Position numbers and translations under genes: made by a program. Positions 45,546 to 55,655 of a DNA stretch of 64,000 nt are shown here, piece by piece; position 1 is the first letter of the stretch, and the number at the start of each line of letters is the position of its first letter. Origin of the DNA: Rhizobium sp. 16-488-2b (lineage in GTDB: Bacteria; Pseudomonadota; Alphaproteobacteria; Rhizobiales; Rhizobiaceae); contig NZ_JAGHMF010000024.1 of the NCBI RefSeq assembly GCF_017741815.1, positions 91,041 to 155,040 on the forward strand. Direction: 5' to 3'. The notes under the pieces are model-generated. The model saw nothing but the letters and a program-made list of their open reading frames with translations. It ran no database searches and was not told the DNA's origin.

Positions 45546-46952
45546 TTACATATGGATCGGCTTGAAGAACGCCGCCAGTGCCGCTTCCTTCACCGCTTCC
45601 GACATGGTCGGGTGGGCGTGGCAGGTGCGGCCGAGGTCTTCGGCGGAGCCGCCGAATTCCATAAGGACGGCAATCTCGTGGATCATTTCGCCGGCGCCGA
45701 AGCCGACGATGTGGCCGCCGAGGACGCGGTCGGTGGTCTTGTCCGACAGGATCTTCACGAAACCATCCGTCGCCAGCATGGCGCGCGCGCGGCCATTGGC
45801 CGTGAACGGGAACTTGCCGACCTTGTAGGCGACGCCAGCAGCCTTCAGCTCTTCCTCGGTCTTGCCGACGGAGGCGACTTCGGGCTGCGTGTAGACGACG
45901 CTCGGGATGACGTCGTAGTTCACATGGCCGTGCTGGCCGGCGAGGATTTCGGCGAGCGCCACACCCTCGTCTTCAGCCTTGTGCGCCAGCATCGGGCCCT
46001 TCACCACGTCGCCGATCGCGTAGATGCCGGCAACATTGGTGCGGAAGTGACCGTCGATCTCGACGCGGCCACGATTGTCGAGGGCAACGCCTGCTTCTTC
46101 GAGACCAAGGCCGGCCGTGTAGGGAATGCGGCCGGTGGAGATCAGCACGACATCGGCTTCGACCGTCTGCGCGGCACCGCCGGCGACCGGCTCGAAGGTC
46201 ACCTTCGCGCCCTTGCCGCCCTTTTCAACGCCCGTTACCTTGGAGCTCAGGTTGATGTCGACGCCCTGCTTGGCGAGCATGCGCTGGAACTGCTTGGAGA
46301 CGTCGCCATCCATCGCGCCGAGGATCTTGTCGAGATATTCGATGACGGTGACCTTGGCGCCGAGGCGCGACCACACAGAGCCGAGCTCGAGGCCGATGAC
46401 GCCGCCGCCGACGACGATCATCGTCTCAGGCACCTTGTCGAGCGCGATCGCGCCGGTTGAGGAAACGATCACCTTCTCGTCGATGTCGACCTTCACGCCG
46501 GGGATGCCGGCAACGTCGGAGCCGGTGGCGATGACGATGTTCTTGCCTTCGATCTCCTGGATCTTGCCGTCCTCAGCCGTAACCGAGACCTTACCGGCCG
46601 AGACGATCTTGCCGGTGCCGATGAAGCTGTCGATCTTGTTCTTCTTGAACAGGAAGGCGACGCCGTCGACGTTCGACTTCACGGTGGCGTCCTTGTGGGC
46701 CATCATCTTGTCGAGGTTCAGCTTCGGCGCCGCGACCTCGATGCCGAGCGCGTCCATGCCGTGGCCGGCCTGATGGAACATTTCCGACGCATGCAGCAGC
46801 GCCTTGGAGGGAATGCAGCCGACATTGAGGCAGGTGCCGCCAAAGGTCGCGCGCTTTTCGACGACGGCAACCTTGAGGCCGAGCTGGGCCGCCTTGATGG
46901 CAGCGACATAGCCGCCGGGGCCGGTTCCGATAACGATCACATCATAGGACAT
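45546..46952 (-). CDS. lpdA: Dihydrolipoyl dehydrogenase (E3)
   Basis: 468 residues. FAD-binding GTGPGGY (9-15), redox cysteines C41 and C46 in GGTCLNVGCIPSK, NAD-binding GGGVIGLELGSVW and the catalytic histidine in HAHPTMSEA are all present. It reoxidises dihydrolipoamide for 2-oxoglutarate dehydrogenase and possibly other complexes. It ends the mdh-suc cluster, with three unrelated genes between it and sucB. Confidence 0.96.
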   Translation of the reverse strand: MSYDVIVIGTGPGGYVAAIKAAQLGLKVAVVEKRATFGGTCLNVGCIPSKALLHASEMFHQAGHGMDALGIEVAAPKLNLDKMMAHKDATVKSNVDGVAFLFKKNKIDSFIGTGKIVSAGKVSVTAEDGKIQEIEGKNIVIATGSDVAGIPGVKVDIDEKVIVSSTGAIALDKVPETMIVVGGGVIGLELGSVWSRLGAKVTVIEYLDKILGAMDGDVSKQFQRMLAKQGVDINLSSKVTGVEKGGKGAKVTFEPVAGGAAQTVEADVVLISTGRIPYTAGLGLEEAGVALDNRGRVEIDGHFRTNVAGIYAIGDVVKGPMLAHKAEDEGVALAEILAGQHGHVNYDVIPSVVYTQPEVASVGKTEEELKAAGVAYKVGKFPFTANGRARAMLATDGFVKILSDKTTDRVLGGHIVGFGAGEMIHEIAVLMEFGGSAEDLGRTCHAHPTMSEAVKEAALAAFFKPIHM

Positions 46953-46978
46953 TGTTGCTTTTCCTTTTCGTTATTTGC

Positions 46979-47623
46979 TTAATCCGCCGCGCGGGCGAGC
47001 GCGAGACGGAAGCCGAAGCCGACCAGAGCGGCGCCGGTAATGCGGTTGAACCATTTGCCGCTGGCGATGAAACGATCGCGAACGGCCTTGACGGTGAAGA
47101 AGGTGGAGACGGCGGCAAACCATGCGACCAGCGCGGTCGCCATGCCGATGCCGTAGCTGAACTGGATGAGGCCGGGCGTGTCGTGATGAACGAGCGTCGA
47201 AAACAGCGACAGGAAGAACAGCACCGGCTTGGGGTTCAGCGCATTGGTGATGAAGCCCATGCCGAGGCAGCGCAGCGCCGAGATCGGCTTGCGATCCTCT
47301 TCGCTGACCTTGATGTCGGCCACGTTGAAGCCGGGCGCGCGGAACGACTTGATGCCGAGATAGACGAGGTAGGCGACACCCGCCCACTTGATCATCGCAA
47401 ACAGCATCAGCGACTGCGACACGATCAGCCCGAGGCCGAGGATCGTGTAGCTGATGTGGAAGAGCAGCGAGAAGCCCATGCCGATGCCGCTCATGATCGC
47501 GGCCCGGCGACCATGCACGATGCTCTGGCGCAGGATGACAGCGAAGTCGGCGCCCGGCACGACGATGAAGATCGAGAAGACGGCCATCAGGCCGAGAAAT
47601 TCGAGAACATACTGCATGCTCAT
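46979..47623 (-). CDS. LysE family amino acid exporter
   Basis: 214 residues with six hydrophobic helices. The N-terminal VPGADFAVILRQSIVHGRRA and the NALNPKPVLFFLSLF signature identify the LysE/RhtB family. It exports amino acids or similar solutes; the substrate is not evident. It lies 26 bases before lpdA. An alternative start two codons in is 47617. Confidence 0.87.
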   Translation of the reverse strand: MSMQYVLEFLGLMAVFSIFIVVPGADFAVILRQSIVHGRRAAIMSGIGMGFSLLFHISYTILGLGLIVSQSLMLFAMIKWAGVAYLVYLGIKSFRAPGFNVADIKVSEEDRKPISALRCLGMGFITNALNPKPVLFFLSLFSTLVHHDTPGLIQFSYGIGMATALVAWFAAVSTFFTVKAVRDRFIASGKWFNRITGAALVGFGFRLALARAAD

Positions 47624-47648
47624 ACCGCCCTTGAAATGATGAACCCGA

Positions 47649-48401
47649 TCATCGGCCGCCGCTTACATTGAGGATCGCGCCGGTGACATAGGATGCGTCC
47701 TTGGATAGCAGATAAAGCACCGCGTCGGCGATCTCTTCCGCCGTTCCGGCGCGCTGCATCGGAATGCTCGGCGCCATGTCGCGCGCCCGATCAGGCAGGC
47801 CGCCGGAGGCGTGGATTTCGGTGTCGATGACCCCGGGGCGTACCGCGTTGACGCGCACACCCTCGGTCGCCACTTCGCGGGCAAGGCCGATGGTGAAGGT
47901 GTCGATCGCGGCCTTGGAGGCGGCGTAGTCGACATATTGCGAGGGCGAGCCGATGATCGCCGCCATCGACGAGATATTGACGATCGCCCCGCCCTTGCCG
48001 CCATGTTTGGTCGACATGCGGCGCACGGCCTCGGCCGCGCAGAGAATGGAGCCGGTGATATTGATGCGCATCATCCGCTCGATGCGCGCCACCGACATCT
48101 CGTCGATACGAGAGGGCGCATCGACGATGCCGGCATTGTTGGCAAGCCCGTCCAGCCGGCCGAAGTGGCGGTCGATGGCTTCGAACATCTGCGTGATATC
48201 GGCGGCCTCGCCGACATCGCCCTTGATCGCGATGGCATCACCGCCGCCGGCCTTGATCTTCGCCACGACCTCATCGGCCGCAGCCTTGTTGGCGGCATAG
48301 TTCACCGCGACGCGCCAGCCCTTGGCGGCGGCCAGCAGGCTGATCGCAGCCCCGATGCCACGGCTGCCGCCGGTCACGAGAAGAACGGGTTGGTCACTCA
48401 T
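47649..48401 (-). CDS. SDR family oxidoreductase
   Basis: 250 residues from the ATG at 48401 (an in-frame start is also at 48410). TGGSRGIG (residues 10-17), NNAGIVD, SSMAAIIGSPSQYVDYAASK with the YxxxK pair, and the C-terminal VTGAILNVSGG make a complete FabG-like short-chain dehydrogenase. The substrate is unknown. Its start overlaps the stop of the previous gene as ATGA, so it is translated with it. Confidence 0.87.
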   Translation of the reverse strand: MSDQPVLLVTGGSRGIGAAISLLAAAKGWRVAVNYAANKAAADEVVAKIKAGGGDAIAIKGDVGEAADITQMFEAIDRHFGRLDGLANNAGIVDAPSRIDEMSVARIERMMRINITGSILCAAEAVRRMSTKHGGKGGAIVNISSMAAIIGSPSQYVDYAASKAAIDTFTIGLAREVATEGVRVNAVRPGVIDTEIHASGGLPDRARDMAPSIPMQRAGTAEEIADAVLYLLSKDASYVTGAILNVSGGR

Positions 48402-48952
48402 GACGCACATTCCTTGAAGTCGAGCACATCCCAGGGCGCCACCGATGCCTTGCCCTTGCCCCAGATAGACGAGGCGCGAATGGCCGGGCCGATGCCGGGG
48501 AATACGATCTTGTCGGCCGCCTGCCCGGCTTCCGGCTGCAGGTTGTCGAGCGCGCCCTTGGCGTCGATGCCGTAGACCATGCCCTGCCAGATCGTGCAGG
48601 CCTCGAGATCGGCCCCCGTCGCGTCCCCGTCAGGGCATTTGAACATGACCATGGCCAGCGACCGCGCCGGGTCTTCAGACGGCATGACATAGCCGTCGAG
48701 CAAAAGCGGCGTCTTCAAGACCTTGACCGTGAAGCGATTGCTGGCGGCGGCCGCGGCTGTCGCGATCGGCGTGAAGCGCAGCTCGTAGGCGCCGTCGCGA
48801 TCGGCATAGACGGCATTGGCCTGCTTGCACTCCGCCGCCATCAGCGGCTGGCCGCAAAGCGTGGCGGCAAGCAGGAGCGCAGCCGCACGCGCCACGGGGC
48901 GACCGGAAGCGGGCGTGGTATGCGACGAGCGGAAGGCGGATTTCAGCGACAT
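48398..48952 (-). CDS. Periplasmic protein of unknown function in the suc-lpd cluster
   Basis: 184 residues. A signal peptide (hydrophobic region about 22-36, ending GQPLMAAE) is followed by a mature part with four cysteines and strand-rich sequence (RFTVKVLKTPLLLDGYVM). I do not recognise a family. It follows sucB beyond a terminator-like hairpin and overlaps the SDR gene by four bases. Confidence 0.65.
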   Translation of the reverse strand: MSLKSAFRSSHTTPASGRPVARAAALLLAATLCGQPLMAAECKQANAVYADRDGAYELRFTPIATAAAAASNRFTVKVLKTPLLLDGYVMPSEDPARSLAMVMFKCPDGDATGADLEACTIWQGMVYGIDAKGALDNLQPEAGQAADKIVFPGIGPAIRASSIWGKGKASVAPWDVLDFKECAS

Positions 48953-48974
48953 CAGGTGTTCCGGTGCTGAGGCG

Positions 48975-48997
48975 AAAAGGGCCGCTCGCGCGGCCCT
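48975..48997 (-). terminator. Terminator after sucB
   Basis: AGGGCCGC-TCGC-GCGGCCCT with perfect 8-base arms; the minus-strand transcript continues with four U residues. It lies 10 bases after the sucB stop, so part of the transcript may end here and the downstream three genes may depend on readthrough or another promoter. Confidence 0.75.
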
Positions 48998-49006
48998 GTC
49001 GGTCTC

Positions 49007-50242
49007 TTAGAGATCGAGAACGAGGCGTTCCGGATCTTCCAGGCTTTCCTTGACGCGCACGAGGAAGGTAACCGCTTCCTTGCCGTCGACGATGCGGTGG
49101 TCGTAGGAGAGCGCGAGATACATCATCGGGCGGATGACGATCTGGCCGCCGACGACGACGGGACGGTCCTGGATCTTGTGCATGCCGAGAATGCCCGACT
49201 GCGGCGCATTCAGGATCGGCGAGGACATCAGCGAACCGTAGACACCACCATTGGTGATGGTGAAGGTGCCGCCCTGCATATCGGCCATCGAGAGCGAACC
49301 GTCGCGAGCCGACTTGGCAAGACGGCCGAGGTCCTTTTCGATTTCGGCGATCGACATCTGGTCGGCATCGCGGATGATCGGAACGACCAGGCCCTTGTCG
49401 GTGCCGACGGCCATGCCGACGTGGCAGTAGTTCTTGTAGATGATGTCGGTGCCGTCGATTTCGGCGTTGACAGCCGGCAGTTCCTTCAGCGCGTGCGTAA
49501 CGGCCTTGGTGAAGAAGCCCATGAAGCCAAGCTTCACGCCGTGCTTCTTTTCGAACACGTCCTTGTACTTGGCGCGCAGTGCCATCACGGCGCTCATGTC
49601 CACCTCGTTGTAGGTGGTGAGCATGGCGGCGGTGTTCTGGGCGTCCTTCAGGCGCTTGGCGATCGTCTGGCGCAGGCGCGTCATCTTCACGCGCTCTTCG
49701 CGGCCGGCATCCTCGACCGTCGAGGGGCCGCGTACGGCAACAGGTGCTGCCGGAGCAGCAGCGGCGGGAGTCGCAATGCCCTTGGCGACGGCGGCGATCA
49801 CGTCGCCCTTCAGAACCTGGCCACGCTTGCCGGAGCCATCGACCTGATCGGCCGAAAGGTTGTTTTCAGCGAGCATCTTCGAAGCAGCCGGTGCCGGCGG
49901 CATCGAAGAAGCGGCAGCGGCAACCGGTGCGGCAGCGGCAGGAGCCGGCTCGGCAGCCTTGGCGGGGGCGGCAGCGGCAGCCGGAGCAGCAGCGGCTGCA
50001 CCGGCGCTGGCGGCGATCTGGCCGAGCAGTGCGTCGAGACCGACGGTTTCGCCGGCCTGCGCGACGATTTCGGAAAGTACGCCGGCAGCCGGTGCCGGAA
50101 CTTCGATGGTCACCTTGTCGGTTTCAAGCTCCACCAGCGGCTCGTCGGCCTTGATGACATCGCCGACCTTCTTGAACCAGGTGCCGACGGTTGCCTCGCT
50201 GACGGATTCACCGAGAGTTGGAACGCGGATTTCTGTGGCCAT
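49007..50242 (-). CDS. sucB: Dihydrolipoyllysine succinyltransferase (2-oxoglutarate dehydrogenase E2)
   Basis: 411 residues. A lipoyl domain with K43 in ELETDKVTIEVPA, an Ala/Pro-rich linker (about 75-115), an E3-binding segment (about 118-150) and a catalytic acyltransferase domain with the active-site HRIVDGKEA are in order. It transfers succinyl from E1 to CoA. It is 119 bases after sucA on the same strand. Confidence 0.96.
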   Translation of the reverse strand: MATEIRVPTLGESVSEATVGTWFKKVGDVIKADEPLVELETDKVTIEVPAPAAGVLSEIVAQAGETVGLDALLGQIAASAGAAAAAPAAAAAPAKAAEPAPAAAAPVAAAASSMPPAPAASKMLAENNLSADQVDGSGKRGQVLKGDVIAAVAKGIATPAAAAPAAPVAVRGPSTVEDAGREERVKMTRLRQTIAKRLKDAQNTAAMLTTYNEVDMSAVMALRAKYKDVFEKKHGVKLGFMGFFTKAVTHALKELPAVNAEIDGTDIIYKNYCHVGMAVGTDKGLVVPIIRDADQMSIAEIEKDLGRLAKSARDGSLSMADMQGGTFTITNGGVYGSLMSSPILNAPQSGILGMHKIQDRPVVVGGQIVIRPMMYLALSYDHRIVDGKEAVTFLVRVKESLEDPERLVLDL

Positions 50243-50360
50243 TGTTCAAATCCTGAATTTTGATCTTTGTGATGTTTGACGGCATTCCGGCGCGAGCGGC
50301 CGGGATCTGAATTAATGCGGAGAGGAAACGCGGCGCGCTCCCTCCCCGATCTCATTCTCG

Positions 50361-53345
50361 TTAGCCGCCGAGCGCGTCCTCGAGGAACGCGGCGAGCTGT
50401 GCCAGATGCTTGGACATCAGGCCGGTTGCGGGCGATGCCGCGGCCGGACGTCCGGTGTAGCGAACGCGCTGGTACTTCGCATCGATATGGGCAAGCACCC
50501 ATTCCAGATACGGATCGATGAACGACCATGCACCCATGTTCTTCGGCTCTTCCTGGCACCAGACCATTTCCGCGTTGCGGAAGCGGGAGAGCTCGTTGAT
50601 GAGCGCCTTGGCCGGGAACGGGTAGAGCTGTTCGACGCGCAGCAGGTAGACATCGTCGATCCCGCGCTTTTCGCGCTCTTCCAGAAGGTCGTAATAGACC
50701 TTGCCGGTGCAGAGCACGACGCGACGGATCTTGGCATCCTTCTGCAGCTTGATCGGGCCGTCCTTGATGACCTCGGCATCGTCCCAGAGGAGACGGTGGA
50801 ACGAGGTCTCGCCGGCCATTTCGGCCAGGCCCGACACGGCGCGCTTGTGGCGCAGCAGCGACTTCGGCGTCATCAGGATCAGCGGCTTGCGGAAGTCGCG
50901 CTTCACCTGGCGGCGCAGGATGTGGAAGTAGTTCGCCGGCGTCGTGACGTTGGCGACCTGCATGTTGTCTTCCGCGCAAAGCTGCAGGAAGCGCTCGAGG
51001 CGGGCCGAAGAGTGCTCCGGACCCTGGCCTTCATAGCCGTGCGGCAGCAGGCAGACGAGACCGGACATGCGCAGCCACTTGCGTTCGCCAGACGAGATGA
51101 ACTGGTCGAACACGACCTGCGCACCGTTGGCGAAGTCGCCGAACTGGGCTTCCCAGAGCGTCAGCGCGTTCGGGCGGGCCAGCGAGTAGCCGTATTCGAA
51201 GCCGAGAACGGCTTCTTCCGACAGCATCGAGTTGATGACTTCGTAGCGCGCCTGGGTCGCCGACAGGTTGGCGAGCGGGATATAGCGCTCTTCCGTTTCC
51301 TGATCGTAGAGAACCGAGTGACGCTGCGAGAAGGTGCCGCGTTCGCAATCCTGGCCGGAAAGACGGATCTTGTGACCTTCGGTGACGAGACCGCCGAACG
51401 CCAGCGCTTCGGCCGTTGCCCAGTCGATGCCTTCGCCGGTCGAGATCATGTTGGCGCGGTTTTCCATGAAGCGCTGGATCGTGCGGTGCGCATGGAAGCC
51501 TTCCGGGATTTCGGACAGCTTGCGGCCGATTTCCTTCAGCTGCTTCATCGGCACGGCGGTCTTGCCGCGACGCTGCTCGTCGGCATTGTCTGCCGTGCGC
51601 AGGCCCGACCACTCGCCGTCAAGCCAGTCGGCCTTGTTCGGCTTGTAGTGCTGGCCGGCCTCGAACTCCTGCTCGAGATGCGCGCGCCAGTCGGCCTTCA
51701 TCTTCTCGACTTCGCCCTCGGTCAGCACGCCCTCGGAAACGAGGCGCTCGCTGTAGAGCTGCAGAACGCTCTTGTGGGCGCGGATGACCTTGTACATCTT
51801 CGGCTGCGTGAAGGACGGCTCGTCGCCTTCATTGTGGCCGTAGCGGCGGTAGCAGAACATGTCGAGCACGACAGGCTTGTGGAACTTCATGCGAAATTCC
51901 ATGGCGATCTTGGCGCCGTAAACCACGGCTTCCGGATCGTCACCGTTGACATGCAGGATCGGCGCTTCGATCATCTTGGCGACGTCGGACGGATAGGGCG
52001 ACGAACGCGAGAAGGCCGGGTTCGTGGTGAAGCCGATCTGGTTGTTGATGATGACGTGCATCGTGCCGGCAACGCGGTGGCCGCGCAGACCGGACAGGCC
52101 GAGGATTTCGGCAATCACGCCCTGGCCGGCGAAAGCGGCGTCGCCGTGGATGAGGAGCGGCAGAACCTTGGCGCGCTCCGACAGCGGAATGATGTCGCCG
52201 TCCCAGACGGTGGCGCTCATGTCCTGCTTGGCGCGCGCCTTGCCCATGACGACGGGGTCGACGATTTCAAGGTGCGACGGGTTGGCCGTCAGCGACACGT
52301 GAACCTTGTTGCCGTCGAACTCGCGGTCCGACGAAGCGCCGAGGTGGTACTTCACGTCGCCGGAACCTTCGACTTCGTCAGGCGCGTAGGAGCCGCCCTT
52401 GAACTCGTGGAAGATGGCGCGGTGCGGCTTGCCCATGACCTGGGAAAGCACGTTCAGGCGGCCGCGGTGGGCCATGCCGAACACGGCTTCCTTGAGGCCG
52501 AGATGGCCGCCGCGCTTCAGGATCTGCTCGAGTGCGGGGATCAGCGATTCACCGCCGTCGAGGCCGAAGCGCTTGGTGCCCTTGAACTTGACGTCGAGGA
52601 ACTGCTCGTAGCCTTCGGCTTCGATGATCTTCGACAGGATCGCCTTCTTGCCTTCGGCGGTGAAGGCAACGCCCTTATCAGGACCTTCGATCCGTTCCTG
52701 GATCCAGGCCTTTTCCTCAGGATTCGAAATGTGCATGAACTCGACGCCGATCGTCGAGCAGTAGGTGCGCTCGAGTATCTCGATCATTTCGCGAACGGTG
52801 GCGTATTCCAGGCCGAGCACGTTGTCGATGAAGATCTTGCGGTCGTAGTCGGCTTCGGAGAAACCGTAGTTTTCCGGCGACAGTTCCTTGTAGTCTTCAA
52901 CGGGAGCCGCGATGCCGAGCGGGTCGAGCTTGGCATGCAGGTGGCCGCGCATCCGGTAAGCGCGGATCATCATGATGGCGCGCACGCTGTCGCGCGTCGC
53001 CTGCAGGATGTCGGCACCCTCGGTCGGCTTGCCGGCTGCTTCAGCCTTGGCCTTCACCTTGGTCTCGACGACCTTCTCGATCACGCCCCAGTCGCCGTCG
53101 AGCGCCGAAACGAGGTCGCCGCTGGCCTGCATCGGCCAGTTCTTCTTGCGCCAGGATGCGCCCTTGGCGGCCCGCTTCACATCATCAGGATTGTCTTCCA
53201 GCGCCTTGAAGAAGGCGCGCCATTCCTCGTTGACCGATGCCGGGTCGTCCTCGTAGCGCGCATAGAGCTGCTCGATGTAAGCAGCGTTGGCGCCATCCAG
53301 GAACGAGGTGATCTGAAACTGCTCGTTGGCTTCTTGCCGTGCCAT
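50361..53345 (-). CDS. sucA: 2-oxoglutarate dehydrogenase E1
   Basis: 994 residues from the ATG at 53345. The N-terminal helical segment ITSFLDGANAAYIEQLYARY, the GMAHRGRLNVL motif, the TPP-binding HGDAAFAGQG and NNQIGFTT, and the C-terminal transketolase half are present. It decarboxylates 2-oxoglutarate with thiamine diphosphate. It forms the TCA complex with sucB and lpdA in this cluster. The frame extends to 53474 but conservation begins at the chosen start. Confidence 0.96.
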   Translation of the reverse strand: MARQEANEQFQITSFLDGANAAYIEQLYARYEDDPASVNEEWRAFFKALEDNPDDVKRAAKGASWRKKNWPMQASGDLVSALDGDWGVIEKVVETKVKAKAEAAGKPTEGADILQATRDSVRAIMMIRAYRMRGHLHAKLDPLGIAAPVEDYKELSPENYGFSEADYDRKIFIDNVLGLEYATVREMIEILERTYCSTIGVEFMHISNPEEKAWIQERIEGPDKGVAFTAEGKKAILSKIIEAEGYEQFLDVKFKGTKRFGLDGGESLIPALEQILKRGGHLGLKEAVFGMAHRGRLNVLSQVMGKPHRAIFHEFKGGSYAPDEVEGSGDVKYHLGASSDREFDGNKVHVSLTANPSHLEIVDPVVMGKARAKQDMSATVWDGDIIPLSERAKVLPLLIHGDAAFAGQGVIAEILGLSGLRGHRVAGTMHVIINNQIGFTTNPAFSRSSPYPSDVAKMIEAPILHVNGDDPEAVVYGAKIAMEFRMKFHKPVVLDMFCYRRYGHNEGDEPSFTQPKMYKVIRAHKSVLQLYSERLVSEGVLTEGEVEKMKADWRAHLEQEFEAGQHYKPNKADWLDGEWSGLRTADNADEQRRGKTAVPMKQLKEIGRKLSEIPEGFHAHRTIQRFMENRANMISTGEGIDWATAEALAFGGLVTEGHKIRLSGQDCERGTFSQRHSVLYDQETEERYIPLANLSATQARYEVINSMLSEEAVLGFEYGYSLARPNALTLWEAQFGDFANGAQVVFDQFISSGERKWLRMSGLVCLLPHGYEGQGPEHSSARLERFLQLCAEDNMQVANVTTPANYFHILRRQVKRDFRKPLILMTPKSLLRHKRAVSGLAEMAGETSFHRLLWDDAEVIKDGPIKLQKDAKIRRVVLCTGKVYYDLLEEREKRGIDDVYLLRVEQLYPFPAKALINELSRFRNAEMVWCQEEPKNMGAWSFIDPYLEWVLAHIDAKYQRVRYTGRPAAASPATGLMSKHLAQLAAFLEDALGG

Positions 53346-53458
53346 GGTGTTACGCGGACGCTTCCGCCCGCCTCCTGACTTTGTGATTTGCCGATCCCAT
53401 CGACCGGCTGCCGCATCTTCATGTTCAGCCGCCTGTCCGCGGCTCAGTCTTGGTTCGA

Positions 53459-53491
53459 ACCGGGCAGCACGCAAAGCGCATCCTGCCCGGT
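53459..53491 (-). promoter_or_regulatory. Hairpin in the sucD-sucA gap
   Basis: ACCGGGCA and TGCCCGGT (53459-53466 and 53484-53491) pair perfectly around a 17-base loop that contains a small CGC-AAA-GCG stem. It begins 12 bases after sucD stops and lies 114 bases before sucA. No U run follows, so it may be a processing, stability or attenuation element rather than a full terminator. Confidence 0.4.
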
Positions 53492-53503
53492 GTATAGATT
53501 GGC

Positions 53504-54406
53504 TTAGCCCTTGAGGACTTCAACCAGCGTCGTGCCGAGGCGTGCCGGCGAAGGCGAAACCTTGATACCGGCTGCTTCCATGGCAGCGATCTTGGATTCC
53601 GCATCGCCCTTGCCACCGGAAACGACAGCGCCGGCGTGGCCCATCGTGCGGCCCTTCGGAGCCGTACGACCAGCGATGAAGCCGGCCATCGGCTTCTTGC
53701 GGCCCTTCTTGGCTTCGTCGATCAGGAACTGTGCCGCGTCTTCTTCAGCCGAACCACCGATTTCGCCGATCATGATGATCGAGGTCGTGGCTTCGTCGGC
53801 CAGGAACATCTCGAGCACGTCGATGAACTCGGTGCCCTTGACCGGATCGCCGCCGATGCCGACAGCCGTCGTCTGGCCGAGGCCTTCGTTCGACGTCTGG
53901 AACACGGCTTCGTAGGTCAGCGTGCCGGAGCGCGAAACGATACCGACCGAACCCTTGCGGAAGATCGAGCCCGGCATGATGCCGATCTTGCATTCTTCCG
54001 GCGTCAGGATACCCGGGCAGTTGGGGCCGAGCAGTCGCGACTTGGAGCGGTCGAGACGAGCCTTGACGCGAACCATGTCCATGACAGGGATACCCTCGGT
54101 GATGCAGGTGATGAACGGGATCTCGGCGTCGATCGCCTCGATGATCGCATCAGCGGCACCAGCCGGCGGAACGTAGATGACCGAAGCGTCGGCACCGGTG
54201 CGTTCCTTGGCTTCGGCGACCGAAGCGAAGATCGGCAGGCTTTCGCCCTTCGAGCCGGTCCAGGTTTCGCCACCCTTCTTCGGGTGGATACCGCCGACCA
54301 TCTGCGTACCGTAATAGGCGAGCGCCTGTTCGGTGTGGAAAGTACCGGTCTTGCCGGTCAGGCCCTGCACGAGGACCTTGGTATTCTTGTTTACGAGAAT
54401 AGACAT
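53504..54406 (-). CDS. sucD: Succinyl-CoA synthetase alpha subunit
   Basis: 300 residues. N-terminal CoA-binding motif GLTGKTGTFH and the phosphorylated histidine in GHAGAVVSGGKG near residue 240 mark the alpha subunit. With SucC it makes ATP or GTP from succinyl-CoA. It is 16 bases after sucC. Confidence 0.97.
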   Translation of the reverse strand: MSILVNKNTKVLVQGLTGKTGTFHTEQALAYYGTQMVGGIHPKKGGETWTGSKGESLPIFASVAEAKERTGADASVIYVPPAGAADAIIEAIDAEIPFITCITEGIPVMDMVRVKARLDRSKSRLLGPNCPGILTPEECKIGIMPGSIFRKGSVGIVSRSGTLTYEAVFQTSNEGLGQTTAVGIGGDPVKGTEFIDVLEMFLADEATTSIIMIGEIGGSAEEDAAQFLIDEAKKGRKKPMAGFIAGRTAPKGRTMGHAGAVVSGGKGDAESKIAAMEAAGIKVSPSPARLGTTLVEVLKG

Positions 54407-54422
54407 CTATCAGGTCCTCAAA

Positions 54423-55616
<1,194 letters not shown>

Positions 55617-55655
55617 GGATCTGTTCCTGTTTGGATTGCGTCAGCGGTCGGCGGC

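Noticed and set aside
50406..53378. 990-codon open frame antisense to sucA
   Set aside because: It mirrors sucA codon by codon, has no family similarity and no ribosome site; long antisense frames are expected opposite high-GC genes with strong third-position bias.
53425..53616. Small minus-strand frame in the sucD-sucA gap
   Set aside because: It overlaps the sucD 3' end in another frame and translates to an Arg/Pro-rich sequence without a ribosome site.
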